Shown piece after piece: positions 1-8,471 of a DNA stretch of 64,000 nucleotides (position 1 is the stretch's first letter; every line of letters starts with the position of its first letter). Position numbers and translations under genes: made by a program. Source of the stretch: Dyella silvatica. GTDB taxonomy: Bacteria > Pseudomonadota > Gammaproteobacteria > Xanthomonadales > Rhodanobacteraceae. The notes under the pieces are model-generated. The model did not search any database and had not been told where the DNA came from. It was given only the letters and a program-made list of their open reading frames with translations. The stretch spans positions 1 to 64,000 of the forward strand of contig NZ_JAPDPE010000001.1 of the NCBI RefSeq assembly GCF_026283955.1, in the 5' to 3' direction.

Positions 1-427
1 CGTCCAGGGTCATGCGCGTACCGTCCGGCAATTGCAGCGTTTGCGGTTTGCCGGTGGTGGTGGCGTAGCGCTGGATCAATGGCGTCGTCGTCGTGGCAGG
101 GCGCCACAGAAACGAGGCGCCAAAGGCAAGCAACAGACAGGCGGCCGCTGCGCTGGGCGCGAGAATCCACAGCAGGCGACGGCGCTCGCGGCGTTGCGCG
201 ATATGGCGTCGGGCCGCCAGGCTGGCAGCTCGCAGCAATGGGTCGCCGGCTAAGGCGGCAGCGGCCCGATGCAGGCGCTCGGTTTGCGCATAAGCCTGGG
301 CATTGGCCGCACTTTGCGCGCACCAGCGCTCGAACGCTTCACGCTCCTGTGGATTGCAGTCGGGCGCGTGCAGCCGTGCCAGCCACGCTTCGGCGGTATT
401 GGGTAGGGAAGGGGAGTACATGTTCAT
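1..427 (-). CDS. FecR-family anti-sigma factor (C-terminus outside window)
   Basis: Reading the minus strand from the ATG at 427 gives MNMYSPSLPNTAEAWLARLH and continues open to the window edge. The N-terminal third has the FecR pattern (A-x-W-x-x-R-L, then F-x-x-W and N-x-x-A-Y). A single membrane segment (LLWILAPSAAAACLLLAFGA) follows at about residues 85-105, then the start of the periplasmic FecR domain (T-T-G-K-P-Q-T-L-Q-L-P-D-G-T). FecR proteins sit in the inner membrane, relay the state of a TonB receptor and control the cognate ECF sigma factor. The start lies 6 bp after the sigma stop, so the two genes are an operon. A second ATG at 421 is an alternative start. A TonB receptor probably follows beyond the edge; that is inference. 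Confidence 0.85.
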   Translation of the reverse strand, partial: MNMYSPSLPNTAEAWLARLHAPDCNPQEREAFERWCAQSAANAQAYAQTERLHRAAAALAGDPLLRAASLAARRHIAQRRERRRLLWILAPSAAAACLLLAFGASFLWRPATTTTPLIQRYATTTGKPQTLQLPDGTRMTLD

Positions 428-433
428 GAATAT

Positions 434-1072
434 TTATATGGCCTCCATGCCATGTTCACTTAGGCGCTTGCGCAGTAACACCAGCGCTTTGCTGATCTGT
501 TTTTCGACAGCTTTCACCGAGATGCCACAGTGTTTGGCTACCTCGGGGTAGCTCATGCCCTCGATCCGGTTCAGCAGATAGATTTCGCGGCAGCGAGTGG
601 GCAGCCCCAGCAAGGCTTTCTGCACACGCGCCAGCTCCTGCTGGGTTTCGATCTGTTGGTCGTGTGCCTGATCCATGGATGGAAGGCCAAAGACATTGTC
701 GTCGAGGCTGACATGGTCGGCGGTATGGTGGGTGTGTGCACGTCGAGCGCGATCGTTGAGCGCATTGATCGCAATGCGATAAAGCAAAGAGCCCCACGAC
801 TCCGGTGCGTATTCGCGGTAGCGGATCAATCGCACAAAGCTTTCTTGCGCCACATCTTGAGCGTCTTCTTCGGAAGACACGCGACGACGCAAGAAACCGA
901 TCAATGCTCCCCGCTGCTCACGAACGAAGCTATCGAAACTGGTTGCACTACCTGGAAATCCCTCCGGCTGTTCGCCTTCGGCCAAACGTTGACCCATGCC
1001 CTGATACCGTGCTCGAAAAAGCGTGATGCCAGGGAGAGTATCGCAATTGTTGAAGGGTGCGTTGGATAGCAT
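434..1072 (-). CDS. ECF RNA polymerase sigma factor, FecI type
   Basis: 212 residues. Region 2 is visible as FLRRRVSSEEDAQDVAQESF, then a linker, then region 4 with a helix-turn-helix (MSYPEVAKHCGISVKAVEKQ) near the C-terminus. FecI-type sigma factors recruit RNA polymerase to TonB-receptor operons, and the FecR gene immediately downstream supports that class. The first 25 residues are poorly conserved in type; the internal ATG at 997 (MGQRLAEG) is an alternative start. Neither start has a strong Shine-Dalgarno. The upstream DNA carries four tandem hairpins, described separately, that could attenuate this gene. Confidence 0.85.
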   Translation of the reverse strand: MLSNAPFNNCDTLPGITLFRARYQGMGQRLAEGEQPEGFPGSATSFDSFVREQRGALIGFLRRRVSSEEDAQDVAQESFVRLIRYREYAPESWGSLLYRIAINALNDRARRAHTHHTADHVSLDDNVFGLPSMDQAHDQQIETQQELARVQKALLGLPTRCREIYLLNRIEGMSYPEVAKHCGISVKAVEKQISKALVLLRKRLSEHGMEAI

Positions 1073-1098
1073 AAGTTACTGATGTAACCAATAAAAGT

Positions 1099-1239
1099 CT
1101 CCCCCTATGCGCCGAGGCGCAGAGGGGGAGGTGGTGCCCCTATGGTAGGGGCGGTTCCCGCAGGGGGGATTGCGAGAACCTCGCTGCCCGCCATCCAGGC
1201 AGGCAACGTTCTCTTGTGCCGAGTGCAGCGCAAGAGAAC
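1099..1239 (-). promoter_or_regulatory. Four tandem hairpins upstream of the sigma gene, last one terminator-like
   Basis: Plus-strand coordinates of the stems: 1099-1130 (7 bp plus further pairs closing on a GAG loop), 1136-1152 (GCCCCTA/TAGGGGC), 1153-1180 (10 bp with one mismatch, G-rich loop) and 1208-1239 (GTTCTCTTG/CAAGAGAAC). Read on the minus strand, the promoter-proximal stem is 1208-1239. The last stem, 1099-1130, is followed by ACTTTTATT, as in an intrinsic terminator, just before the sigma start at 1072. The C-run in the loop of the 1153-1180 stem could pair with the G-run of the last stem. This is a candidate attenuator or structured RNA; no family is recognised. The rest of 1240-1702 shows only the inverted repeat at 1663. 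Confidence 0.45.
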
Positions 1240-1662
1240 CGGTAGCCGCCCCAGCGGTGACCGCAGCATCGGGTCTACGGCTGGAATGGCGATATGAATG
1301 GGTCGAATGGATGGCCATATCCTCAATTTGAATCGTGACTTAACTTAAATCGTGAAATCCCCAACAAATAAACGCAGCAGAGGCGGTTCCCCCTACCTCT
1401 TGGCCGTCTTTATCCGGGAGGGCGGGGCGCAGCGCGGTAATGCGTGGAGGCGATCAGCTGGCCGATCGACGGGGTCCGGCAGCCGGGCCATGGCGGCAGG
1501 TGTTCAAGCGAGGCAGGCCGGTGGCTTCGAGGTCAGCTAAGGCCGGCGCGGCAGGCCTGCACGGAAGCACTGAAGGTCCATCGGGTGGCGCGCGAGGACC
1601 GCGCACGATATTTCAGCGATGACGACAATTAGGTGTCTGAGCTCGCCGCGGGCACGCATACA

Positions 1663-1683
1663 TATATAACGATGCGTTATATA
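1663..1683 (-). terminator. AT-rich inverted repeat downstream of ilvA
   Basis: TATATAACG, 3-nt loop, CGTTATATA lies 20 bp past the ilvA stop. It may end the ilv/leu transcript or be a protein site; no U-tract follows, so the terminator call is weak. Confidence 0.3.
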
Positions 1684-1702
1684 GCCGTCCGTCGGCCTAA
1701 GC

Positions 1703-3295
1703 CTATTCGCGCAATAGCAGCCGGTAAGCGGGGTTGTCGCTCTCGTTGCCATAGGGGTAGCCCAGGGTGTCGAGAAACCGCTGGAACAGCGGGCGCTCGT
1801 CGGCAGGCACCTGGATGCCAACCAGGATGCGGCCGTAATCGGCGCCATGATTGCGGTAGTGAAACAGGCTGATATTCCAGTCGGGGTGCATATGGCCGAG
1901 AAAGCGGGTCAGTGCGCCGGGCCGTTCCGGAAAATCGAAGCGGTAAAGCTGCTCGTCATGCGCCAGCGGCGAACGGCCGCCGACCATATGGCGCAGATGC
2001 AGCTTGGCCAGGTCGTCATGGGTCAGGTCCAGCGCGCTAAAGCCCTGCTCGTGAAACGCGGCGGCGAGCACGGCGTTTTCATCGCGGTCCTGGGTCTGGA
2101 TGCCGACAAAGATATGCGCTTGCGCGGCATTGCCGATGCGGTAATTGAACTCGGTGATATTGCGCTGGCCCAGCGCGGCGCAGAAGCGCCGAAAGCTACC
2201 GCGCTCCTCGGGAATGCTTACCGCAAACACCGCCTCGCGCTGCTCGCCGACTTCGGCGCGCTCGGCGACAAAACGCAGGCGATCGAAATTCATATTGGCG
2301 CCGGAGACGATCGCCAGCAATGCGCCATCGCAGGGGCCATGTTCGGCGCCATATTGCTTGAGCCCGGCCAGGGCCAGCGCGCCGGCGGGCTCGGGTACGC
2401 TGCGGGTTTCCTGGAACACGTCGCGGATGGCGGCGCAGATGGCGTCGGTATCAACCCGCAGCATGGCATCGACGTGTCGCTGGCAAAGCGCAAAGGTGTG
2501 TTCGCCGACGCGCTTGACTGCGGTGCCGTCGGCGAACAGGCCGACCTCATCCAAGTCAATCCGCTCGCCGTATTCCAGCGAGCGCGCCATCGCATCGGAA
2601 TCCGCTGCCTGTACACCGATCACCCGGATATCGGGGCGCAGGGTTTTGATATAGGCGGCTACGCCGGCCAGCAATCCGCCGCCGCCAACCGGGACAAACA
2701 CCGCATGCAGCGGGCCCGGATACTGGCGCAGAATCTCCATGCCGACGGTGGCTTGCCCGGCGATCACGTCGATGTCGTCGAACGGATGCACAAAGGTATA
2801 GCCGCGCTCCGCCTGCAGTTTTGCAGCGGCGGTTTGCGCGTCGCTGTACGAATCGCCGGTTAGCACGACATCTACCGACAGGCCGCCCAATCGCCGCACG
2901 GCATCCACTTTGACGCACGGCGCGGTGATCGGCATCACGATTACCGCGCGAATGCCCAAACGGGCTGCGGCGAGCGCTACGCCTTGTGCATGATTGCCTG
3001 CCGAAGCGGCGATCACCCCGCGGGCGCGCTGGGCCGCATCCAGCCCGGCCATCTTGTTATAGGCGCCGCGTAGCTTGAACGAGAACACCGGCTGCTGGTC
3101 TTCGCGCTTGAGCAAGACTTTGTTGCCAAGCCGGGTCGATAACAGCGGCGCATAGTCGAGCGAGGTTTCGCGCGCCACCTCGTAAACCCGCGCCGCCAGC
3201 GTGCGGCGCAGCAGCTCATGGTCGGACAGCGTTGCTGCGGTCTCGGCGGCAGATGCGATCGTTGTCCTCGCGTTGACGACAGTCTGAGCATTCAT
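1703..3295 (-). CDS. ilvA: Threonine ammonia-lyase (biosynthetic threonine dehydratase)
   Basis: 530 residues; converts threonine to 2-oxobutanoate, the committed step to isoleucine. The PLP lysine is K74 in SFKLRGAYNKM. A glycine-rich phosphate loop (PVGGGGLLAG) follows, and two ACT-like regulatory domains fill roughly residues 335-530 (FAVSIPEERGSFRRF and YRFDFPERPGALTRF), as in the isoleucine-inhibited biosynthetic form of about 514 residues. The frame is open upstream for another 109 codons, but that stretch is ilvM read out of frame. The ATG at 3295 overlaps the ilvM stop as ATGA and is the real start. Last gene of the ilv/leu cluster. Confidence 0.95.
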   Translation of the reverse strand: MNAQTVVNARTTIASAAETAATLSDHELLRRTLAARVYEVARETSLDYAPLLSTRLGNKVLLKREDQQPVFSFKLRGAYNKMAGLDAAQRARGVIAASAGNHAQGVALAAARLGIRAVIVMPITAPCVKVDAVRRLGGLSVDVVLTGDSYSDAQTAAAKLQAERGYTFVHPFDDIDVIAGQATVGMEILRQYPGPLHAVFVPVGGGGLLAGVAAYIKTLRPDIRVIGVQAADSDAMARSLEYGERIDLDEVGLFADGTAVKRVGEHTFALCQRHVDAMLRVDTDAICAAIRDVFQETRSVPEPAGALALAGLKQYGAEHGPCDGALLAIVSGANMNFDRLRFVAERAEVGEQREAVFAVSIPEERGSFRRFCAALGQRNITEFNYRIGNAAQAHIFVGIQTQDRDENAVLAAAFHEQGFSALDLTHDDLAKLHLRHMVGGRSPLAHDEQLYRFDFPERPGALTRFLGHMHPDWNISLFHYRNHGADYGRILVGIQVPADERPLFQRFLDTLGYPYGNESDNPAYRLLLRE

Positions 3296-3546
3296 GCCGG
3301 GGTGGCTGCGGCCGCGCGGTGTACCTCGATCACGTCGACCAGCTTGCGTGTCTGCTCGATGATTTGTTGCACGGTGGCCTCGGCGCCATGCATGACCAGG
3401 GTCAGCTGCGACACGGCAGGGTCCTGGGTCGCTGCTACGGTTAGCGCATCGATGTTGCAATGACGCGCGGCGAACAAGCCGGCGACGCGCACCAGGGCGC
3501 CGGATTCGTTTTGCAGCAAGATAGAAAGGGTATGTTTCATGGGCAT
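3292..3546 (-). CDS. ilvM: Acetolactate synthase II small (regulatory) subunit, ACT domain
   Basis: 84 residues, close to E. coli IlvM (about 87). One ACT domain: HTLSILLQNESGALVRVAGL, then N-I-D-A-L-T-V. It pairs with the IlvG catalytic subunit. The stop overlaps the ilvA start (ATGA). A second ATG at 3540 (MKHTLS) is equally possible. The 72 bp between ilvG and this gene shows no clear structure. Confidence 0.88.
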   Translation of the reverse strand: MPMKHTLSILLQNESGALVRVAGLFAARHCNIDALTVAATQDPAVSQLTLVMHGAEATVQQIIEQTRKLVDVIEVHRAAAATPA

Positions 3547-3618
3547 CTCGGTATCGCGTCGGTAACCGCCTGGGTGACTGTGGGCTCGCCGGCCCGCGGT
3601 GTGCGGGACGGCGTGTAC

Positions 3619-5496
3619 TCAAAACATATCGCTGGCCGCGTCGCCTTCCAGTGGCGCAAGGCGCGAGGGAATAAAGTCACCGGTAATCATTTGGGCATAG
3701 GTCGCCCCCGGACCGACCATCGGATACACGCCGGCATCAGGGTCGATCATCACTTCCAGAAACGCTGGCCCGCCGAAGGCGACAAAGTCGGCAATCGTCG
3801 CCACCAGATCCTCCGGCTGCTCCAGCCGCCGCGCCCATTCGAAGCCATCGGCCTGGGCGGCCTTGATGAAGTCCTTCTTGTGCAGGCTTTTGTCGGAAGA
3901 GGCGAAGCGGCCTTTGAAAAACAGCTTTTGCCACTGCCGCACCATGCCGTCGCCCTGGTTGTTCAACACCACGATTTTCACCGGCAGGCCATAGGTGGTG
4001 ACGGTTTCCAGCTCGCCGAGATTCATGCGGATGCTGGCGTCGCCATCGATGTCGATGACGATGGCATCGCGCCGTGCGAACTGCGCGCCGATCGCCGCGG
4101 GCAGGCCAAAACCCATCGTGCCCATCGAGCCGGAGCTGAGCCAATGGCGCGGTTCGCGAAAGTCGAAGTATTGCGCCGCCCACATTTGATGCTGGCCGAC
4201 ACCGGTACTGATGATGGCGCGGCCCTGGGTGTGCCGATTGATTTCCTCGATCACCGCATACGGCTGGATCAACGCGTGCTGGCGGTCGTAGTTCAGTGGA
4301 TGTGTGCGCTTGAGCTCGGCAATATGCCGATGCCAGGTGGCATGGCGTTGCCGCGCGTGGCTTGAAAAGCCATGCTGTTCACCGTATTCGCGCAGGCGCT
4401 CCAGCGTGCGCGTGAGATCGCCGGCGTGATGCCATTGCACCGGTTTGACCTTGCCGATTTCTGCGGGATCGATATCGACTTGAGCGATAAAGCGCGCAGC
4501 CGGTGCGAACTTGTCGGGCACGCCGGCCACGCGGTCGTCGAAGCGCGCGCCCAGGGCCAGCATGAAATCGCAGTCTTCCACGGCGTAATTGGCATAGGCG
4601 GTGCCATGCATGCCGAGCATGTGCAAAGCCAGCGGCTCGGTGGTGTCGAACGCGCCCAGGCCCATCAGCGTGGTGGTCACCGGCACGCCGAAGGCGTCGA
4701 CAAAACGGCGCAATGCGTTGGCCGCGCCGGCGGCAATCACCCCGCCACCGGCATAGATCAATGGGCGCTTCGCCTGTTCGAAGGCAGCGAAGAAACTGGC
4801 GCAATCAGCGTCGCTGACATGCGCTTGTTCGATCGCGCGAAGACGCGCGCGATAACCGGGTATCGGCAAGCGGCCCTGGCCTTGAAAAGGCAGTGGGGTG
4901 TTCTGCACATCCTTGGGAATATCGATGACCACCGGGCCCGGGCGTCCGCTGCGGGCAATCTCGAACGCGGTGCGCAGGGTGATCTCGAGCTGCTGCGGAT
5001 CGGTCAACAGAAAAACGTGTTTGGCGCAGGAGCTCATGATGTTGCTGACCGGCGCTTCCTGGAAGGCATCGCTGCCGATGGCGGTGGTCGGCACCTGGCC
5101 GCAAATCACCACCAGCGGAATCGAGTCGGCCATCGAGTCGCGCACGGGCGTGACCATATTGGTGGCGCCGGGGCCGGAGGTGACGATGGCGACGCCGACC
5201 TGGCCCGATGCACGCGCATAGCCGGCGGCCATGAAACCGGCACCTTGTTCGTTGGCAGGGACGATGAGCGGCATCGGTTCGCCGCCGTCCGGGCCGATAT
5301 GCGTGGCGTTGTAGCGGAAAACCGCGTCATACACCGGCAGGATCGCGCCGCCGGAATACCCAAACAGCACCTTGACGCCTTCGTCGGCTAGCACCTGTAC
5401 GACGACTTCGGCACCGCTCATGACTTGCTCGTTGAGTGGGTGGGTAGCGGTGTCGTTATGGGGTGTTGCGATGGCTTGCATCGGGGAGGTGCTCAC
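3619..5496 (-). CDS. ilvG: Acetolactate synthase II large (catalytic) subunit
   Basis: 625 residues, ThDP-dependent. It condenses pyruvate with pyruvate or 2-oxobutanoate for valine/leucine and isoleucine. The catalytic glutamate is E83 in VPANEQGAGFMAAGYARASG, and the ThDP/Mg motif is GDASIRMN followed about 25 residues later by LNNQGDG. The start is a GTG at 5496 with GAGG six bases upstream; the N-terminal 25 residues before MSGAEVVVQ are longer than usual. A strong hairpin with a T-rich tail lies between ilvC and this gene and may reduce read-through. Confidence 0.93.
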   Translation of the reverse strand: MSTSPMQAIATPHNDTATHPLNEQVMSGAEVVVQVLADEGVKVLFGYSGGAILPVYDAVFRYNATHIGPDGGEPMPLIVPANEQGAGFMAAGYARASGQVGVAIVTSGPGATNMVTPVRDSMADSIPLVVICGQVPTTAIGSDAFQEAPVSNIMSSCAKHVFLLTDPQQLEITLRTAFEIARSGRPGPVVIDIPKDVQNTPLPFQGQGRLPIPGYRARLRAIEQAHVSDADCASFFAAFEQAKRPLIYAGGGVIAAGAANALRRFVDAFGVPVTTTLMGLGAFDTTEPLALHMLGMHGTAYANYAVEDCDFMLALGARFDDRVAGVPDKFAPAARFIAQVDIDPAEIGKVKPVQWHHAGDLTRTLERLREYGEQHGFSSHARQRHATWHRHIAELKRTHPLNYDRQHALIQPYAVIEEINRHTQGRAIISTGVGQHQMWAAQYFDFREPRHWLSSGSMGTMGFGLPAAIGAQFARRDAIVIDIDGDASIRMNLGELETVTTYGLPVKIVVLNNQGDGMVRQWQKLFFKGRFASSDKSLHKKDFIKAAQADGFEWARRLEQPEDLVATIADFVAFGGPAFLEVMIDPDAGVYPMVGPGATYAQMITGDFIPSRLAPLEGDAASDMF

Positions 5497-5526
5497 GGGT
5501 TACCTCAGGTAAGAAAAACTTGAAAA

Positions 5527-5567
5527 CTTTCGTGCCCTCGATGGTTCCGTCACCGAGGGCGCGAAAG
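5527..5567 (-). terminator. Intra-operon hairpin with T-rich tail between ilvC and ilvG
   Basis: Stem CTTTCG-T-GCCCTCG paired with CGAGGGC-G-CGAAAG (13 pairs, one central mismatch) with a 13-nt loop. On the minus strand it is followed by TTTTCAAGTTTTTCTT and then the ilvG Shine-Dalgarno. It looks like an internal intrinsic terminator or processing site that lowers ilvGMA expression relative to ilvDC. Confidence 0.6.
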
Positions 5568-5578
5568 CACGAGAACGA

Positions 5579-6586
5579 TCAGCCGACTTTTTTCAACGGC
5601 GCGGCCGGGGCCGCCTGCCCCGCGTTGAGCCACGGCATGCGGGCGCGCAGCTTGCTGCCGACCTGCTCGATCGGGTGATCGAGATCGGCTTGCTTGAGGC
5701 GCTGGTAGTTCGGCAGGCCGGCCTGGTGTTCGGCAATCCAGTTGCGCGCAAAAGTGCCGTCCTGAATATCGGTCAGCACGGCTTTCATGCGCTGCTTGGT
5801 GCTGTCGTCGATCACCCGCGGACCGCTGACATAGTCGCCGTACTGGGCCGTCTCGGAGACAAACTCCAGCATGCGCTTGAGGCCGCCTTCGTAGAACAGG
5901 TCGACGATCAGCTTCAGCTCATGCATCACTTCGTAATAGGCGATTTCGGGCTTGTAGCCGGCTTCGACCAGCGTCTCGAAGCCCTTGATCACCAGCTCGC
6001 TGGCACCGCCGCAAAGCACGGCCTGCTCGCCGAACAGATCGGTCTCGGTCTCTTCTTTGAAATCGGTTTCGATCAGCATGGCGCGGCCGCCGCCGATACC
6101 GTCGGCATACGCTTTGGCTTTGGCTTCGGCGTGGCCGCTGCTGTCTTGATAGACCGCAAACAGGCAGGGCACGCCACGGCCGATTTCATACTCGCGCCGC
6201 ACCAGCGCGCCGGGGCCCTTGGGCGCGACCAGCACGACGTCGATATCGTGGCGCGGCTGGATCTGTTTGAAATGCACATTGAAACCGTGCGCGAACAACA
6301 GGGCGGCGCCCGGCTTGATGTTCGGCTCGATCGCCTCGCGATACAGCGACGGCTGCACCATGTCGGGGGTGAGCACGGCAATCAGGTCGGCGTCGCGCAC
6401 GGCATCGGCCGGTTCGGCGACGTGGAAACCTTCGGCGTGCGCACGTTCCCAGGAGGGACCGCCCTTGCGCAGGCCAACGACGACATCCAGACCGGAGTCG
6501 CGCAGGTTGAGAGCATGGGCGCGGCCCTGGCTGCCGTAGCCGAGTACGGCGATACGAGCCTTGGCGAGCGTGTCAGTAGTGGTCAT
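5579..6586 (-). CDS. ilvC: Ketol-acid reductoisomerase, class I
   Basis: 335 residues, the length of short class I enzymes. It isomerises and reduces acetolactate or acetohydroxybutyrate with NAD(P)H. The Rossmann motif is [18 protein letters not shown], and the cofactor-specificity loop ([10 protein letters not shown]) has the arginine and serine usual for NADPH use. The Mg-binding acidic cluster lies in [14 protein letters not shown]. The start overlaps the ilvD stop as ATGA. Confidence 0.95.
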   Translation of the reverse strand: MTTTDTLAKARIAVLGYGSQGRAHALNLRDSGLDVVVGLRKGGPSWERAHAEGFHVAEPADAVRDADLIAVLTPDMVQPSLYREAIEPNIKPGAALLFAHGFNVHFKQIQPRHDIDVVLVAPKGPGALVRREYEIGRGVPCLFAVYQDSSGHAEAKAKAYADGIGGGRAMLIETDFKEETETDLFGEQAVLCGGASELVIKGFETLVEAGYKPEIAYYEVMHELKLIVDLFYEGGLKRMLEFVSETAQYGDYVSGPRVIDDSTKQRMKAVLTDIQDGTFARNWIAEHQAGLPNYQRLKQADLDHPIEQVGSKLRARMPWLNAGQAAPAAPLKKVG

Positions 6587-8289
6587 GCGGTAACTCCTTC
6601 GGTAGCCGTGGTGTGGATGTGTTTGGGGGTGCTGACAGCGGTATCTGGATGCGTGGTGGCACCGTCAGATGCGGAGCCGACCAGGCGCGCGTACTTGGCG
6701 AGCGCGCCGCGTGAAACCTTCGGTGCAGGGGCTTTCCAGTGCGCGCGGCGGCCGACCAGGTCGGCGTCGGTGGCGATCTCGCGATGATCAGCGTCGATAC
6801 GAATGCGGTCGCCGTCCTGCAACAAGGCAATCGGGCCGCCGCGTGCCGCTTCGGGGGCGATATGGCCAACCATGAAGCCGTGGGTGGCGCCGGAGAAACG
6901 GCCATCGGTAATCAGCGCGACGTCATCGCCGAGACCGCGACCGATCAAGGCGGCGGTGACGCCAAGCATTTCGCGCATGCCGGGGCCGCCGGCCGGGCCT
7001 TCGTTGCGAATGACGATGACGTCGCCCTTGGCGATGCTGCCGCCTTGCACGGCGGCGAAGGCCAGTTCTTCGCTTTCGAAGACCCGTGCCTTGCCTTCAA
7101 AGTGACTGCTGCCTTTGCCGGCCAGCTTGAGGATGCAGCCTTCGGGGGCCAGGTTGCCGTAAAGAATCGAATAGCCGCCACGCGGTTTCAGCGGCTTGGC
7201 GACGGGGTGCACCACGTCTTGCTGTTCGGCACGGGGCGCGGCGGCGGCCTCTTCGAACAGGCTGCGGCCGGTAATGGTCGGCGTATCGTCGAGCATGCCG
7301 GCGGCGATCAGCTCTTGCGTCACGCGTCCGCTGCCACCTGCGCCGAACAATTCCACCGCGGTGTAACGGCCGCCTGGCATCAAGTCGGCGATGACCGGCG
7401 TGTGCTTGGAGGCGGGTTCGAAATCTTCCAGCGTCCAATGCACGCCTGCTTCGCGGGCAATCGCCAGTAAATGCAGCACGGCATTGGTCGAGCCCGCGGT
7501 GGCGGCGACCATGCGCGCGGCGTTACGCATCGAGCTACGGGTAAGCAGTTCGCGCGGTGTGCGCTGGGCGCGCAGGCATTCCATCACCAATTCGCCGCAG
7601 CGAAAGGCTGCCATCGCCTTGGCCGGATGGGTGGCCGGGATATCGTTAAAGCCCATCGGTGACAGGCCTAGCGTGGTCAGCACCATGGCCATGGTGTTGG
7701 CGGTGAACTGGCCGCCGCAGGCACCGGCGCCGGGGCAGGCATCGCGCTCGACCGAGGTCAATTCGGCGTCGTCGATCTTGCCCGCACCATGCGCACCGAC
7801 CGCTTCGAAGACTTGCTGGATGGTGATCGGATGGTTGTCGTGGGTGCCGTGGGCAATGCTGCCGCCGTACAAGGCCACGCCGGGAATATTCAGCCGGGCC
7901 AAGGCCATGGCTGCCGCGGGAATGGTTTTGTCGCAGCCACACAGCACCACCATGGCATCCAGGCAGTGACCGTCGACGGCCAGCTCGATCGAGTCGGTGA
8001 TGACCTCGCGGCTGATCAGCGAGGCACGCATGCCGGGGGTTCCCATGGCGATGCCATCGGTGACTGCAATGGTGTTGAACTCGATCGGGGTGCCGCCCGC
8101 GGCGCGAATGCCGGCGGCGGTGTGTTCGGCCAGTTCGCGCAAATTGAGATTGCATGGGCTGACGTTGGACCAGGTATGCACCACCGCCACCAGGGGTTTG
8201 GCGATGGCTTCGTCGTCCAGCCCGGTGCCACGCAGCATGGCACGGGCCGGCGCACGATCGGGGCCGGTTTTGATGAGGTCACTGCGCAT
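6583..8289 (-). CDS. ilvD: Dihydroxy-acid dehydratase
   Basis: 568 residues; dehydrates dihydroxy acids to 2-oxo acids for valine and isoleucine. The cluster cysteines are C46 (SNVSPCNLN), C119 (CGCDK) and C191 ([17 protein letters not shown]), the pattern of the IlvD/Edd family. The C-terminal 35 residues after the YARLVGSA stretch are a Thr-rich tail not needed by the fold. The start ATG at 8289 follows 182 bp of strongly structured DNA; the stop overlaps ilvC. Confidence 0.95.
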   Translation of the reverse strand: MRSDLIKTGPDRAPARAMLRGTGLDDEAIAKPLVAVVHTWSNVSPCNLNLRELAEHTAAGIRAAGGTPIEFNTIAVTDGIAMGTPGMRASLISREVITDSIELAVDGHCLDAMVVLCGCDKTIPAAAMALARLNIPGVALYGGSIAHGTHDNHPITIQQVFEAVGAHGAGKIDDAELTSVERDACPGAGACGGQFTANTMAMVLTTLGLSPMGFNDIPATHPAKAMAAFRCGELVMECLRAQRTPRELLTRSSMRNAARMVAATAGSTNAVLHLLAIAREAGVHWTLEDFEPASKHTPVIADLMPGGRYTAVELFGAGGSGRVTQELIAAGMLDDTPTITGRSLFEEAAAAPRAEQQDVVHPVAKPLKPRGGYSILYGNLAPEGCILKLAGKGSSHFEGKARVFESEELAFAAVQGGSIAKGDVIVIRNEGPAGGPGMREMLGVTAALIGRGLGDDVALITDGRFSGATHGFMVGHIAPEAARGGPIALLQDGDRIRIDADHREIATDADLVGRRAHWKAPAPKVSRGALAKYARLVGSASDGATTHPDTAVSTPKHIHTTATEGVTA

Positions 8290-8323
8290 GAGTTATCTCA
8301 GTTGAGAAACGAATGAGGAATGT

Positions 8324-8450
8324 CCCCCCTGCGTGTTGGAGGGTGGAGGGAAGGGATGAGGCTAGGGGTGGGACGCTCATCGCTTGGGCTCCATGGGCAC
8401 GCAGGGGGGAACAAACGGGGCCGCTGCTTCCTCTGGCTGAGGAAGCAGCG
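8324..8450 (-). promoter_or_regulatory. Structured leuB-ilvD intergenic region
   Basis: Two perfect inverted repeats lie in this 182-bp gap. CCCCCCTGCGTG at 8324-8335 matches CACGCAGGGGGG at 8398-8409 (12 bp, 62-nt loop). CGCTGCTTCCTC at 8422-8433 matches GAGGAAGCAGCG at 8439-8450 (12 bp, 5-nt loop). Neither has a U-run on the minus strand, so they may stabilise, process or partly terminate the operon mRNA. The 30-codon ATG-to-TGA reading frame inside shows no amino-acid run and is not called. Confidence 0.45.
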
Positions 8451-8471
8451 AGGAGAAAAGCGCGGGCATGC

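Noticed and set aside
1076-1318. 80-codon minus-strand ORF over the hairpin region
   Set aside because: Arg/Ser/Pro-rich, no start signal, and the tandem stems explain the sequence better.
3296-3622. N-terminal extension of IlvA
   Set aside because: Arg/His-rich sequence that is ilvM read in another frame; the ATGA overlap gives the real start.
8376-8468. 30-codon ORF between leuB and ilvD as a second leader peptide
   Set aside because: No run of Leu, Val or Ile codons and no terminator with a U-tract after it.
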